A stretch of 64,000 bases of DNA from Photobacterium profundum SS9 (GTDB lineage: Bacteria; Pseudomonadota; Gammaproteobacteria; Enterobacterales; Vibrionaceae), in assembly GCF_000196255.1 (NCBI RefSeq), contig NC_006371.1, positions 572,332 through 636,331 on the forward strand, given 5' to 3'. A model generated the notes under the pieces. That model was not told where the DNA came from. It made no database searches and saw nothing but the letters and a program-made list of their open reading frames with translations. Both the position numbers and the translations under genes were made by a program. Below are positions 63,701 through 64,000 of this stretch, piece after piece (within the stretch, counting starts at the first letter, position 1; the number at the start of each line of letters is the position of its first letter).

Positions 63701-64000
63701 TTAGAATACGGGCGACATGCCTACAGGCTGAGAGCTAAGCAGTACCGCGCCCATCAAGATTAACGCAACGCCACCCGCTAGTTGAACAGTTGTTCCTGCC
63801 AAATGCAGTGAAGTCTCTGCATTCTTATTGTCTTTGGAATCACGGTCTATTTGTTGTTTATTCCCATTAAGATAACGCTTAACTAACTGTCTTCCTGTTA
63901 TCGTCATGATTGCGATAATAGATGTTGTTAGCGCCGTGCCAATAGCCATTAAGAATGCACTCACAACACCTAGCCAATACATATCTACCATATTCGCAAA
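63701..64000 (-). CDS. NicO/RcnA-like divalent metal exporter, C-terminal part (runs off the right edge)
   Basis: The reverse strand is open from base 64000 to the TAA at 63701. FLMAIGTALTTSIIAIMTIT, a Lys/Asn/Asp-rich loop and LAGTTVQLAGGVALILMGAV are the last helices of the nickel/cobalt (or zinc) efflux family. An in-frame ATG at 63991 is unlikely to be the true start, because family members are two to four times longer. Convergent with the zinc uptake operon. The metal is not readable from this part. Confidence 0.7.
   Translation of the reverse strand, partial: FANMVDMYWLGVVSAFLMAIGTALTTSIIAIMTITGRQLVKRYLNGNKQQIDRDSKDNKNAETSLHLAGTTVQLAGGVALILMGAVLLSSQPVGMSPVF

Overview
The window looks like part of a Photobacterium genome (family Vibrionaceae), possibly close to P. 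profundum. This is inferred from moderate-to-low GC, a second secD-secF pair preceded by a VemP-like export-monitoring peptide, a chitinase, ovothiol synthase, several chemoreceptors, and abundant insertion sequences and small palindromic repeats. No rRNA, tRNA, CRISPR array, prophage or plasmid backbone was seen. The species call is an inference from protein families, not a database match.

Layout. 1-2553: multidrug efflux locus (MFS pump cut by the window edge, HlyD adaptor, divergent TetR) with shared operator-like palindromes. 2634-7000: accessory genes (SUKH, DJ-1/PfpI, YnfA) and IS4-type copy A, which sits between two gene remnants. 7328-8011: DedA gene whose 3-prime end runs into a 58-bp palindrome made of Tn5/IS50-type ends. 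8147-11761: vemP-like, secD, secF. 11967-16992: small conserved proteins and a TAXI-type TRAP transporter. 17271-24981: RecQ-like helicase, two chemoreceptors, long-chain acyl-CoA synthetase with a FadR-like site. 25313-31853: L,D-transpeptidase, TetR, then a TolC-HlyD-permease-permease export operon without an ATPase. 31959-37842: CreA, a decayed AraC/EamA pair and small envelope proteins. 37982-45304: OvoA, L-2-hydroxyglutarate oxidase, two GNATs, an SRPBCC protein. 45394-50340: a three-level nest of insertion sequences resolved to the base. 50341-57674: a tiny ORF followed by a structured RNA candidate, a frameshifted repeat protein, two palindromic repeats, a solute-binding protein divergent from a frameshifted hybrid sensor kinase, and IS4-type copy C truncating a DUF1471 gene. 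58104-64000: GH18 chitinase, a Zur-box-linked zinc-type ABC uptake operon, and the C-terminal part of a NicO/RcnA-like metal exporter.

How it works together. Two export systems dominate: protein export (SecDF2 controlled by VemP) and drug/lipid-like efflux (HlyD-MFS and TolC-HlyD-ABC2). Zinc uptake and metal efflux lie side by side at the right edge. The accessory parts are actively remodelled: three copies of one 1400-bp IS4-type element, two copies of a 1765-bp IS66-type element, at least two palindromic repeat families, and four genes broken by indels (AraC, EamA, the repeat protein, the hybrid kinase). Sequencing error could explain some single-base frameshifts.

The points I rate highest are the VemP-SecDF2 module with its diverged, longer VemP, the exactly reconstructable IS nest, the IS4 copies lacking target duplications at gene-remnant junctions, and the 22-residue ORF plus three hairpins near 51 kb.
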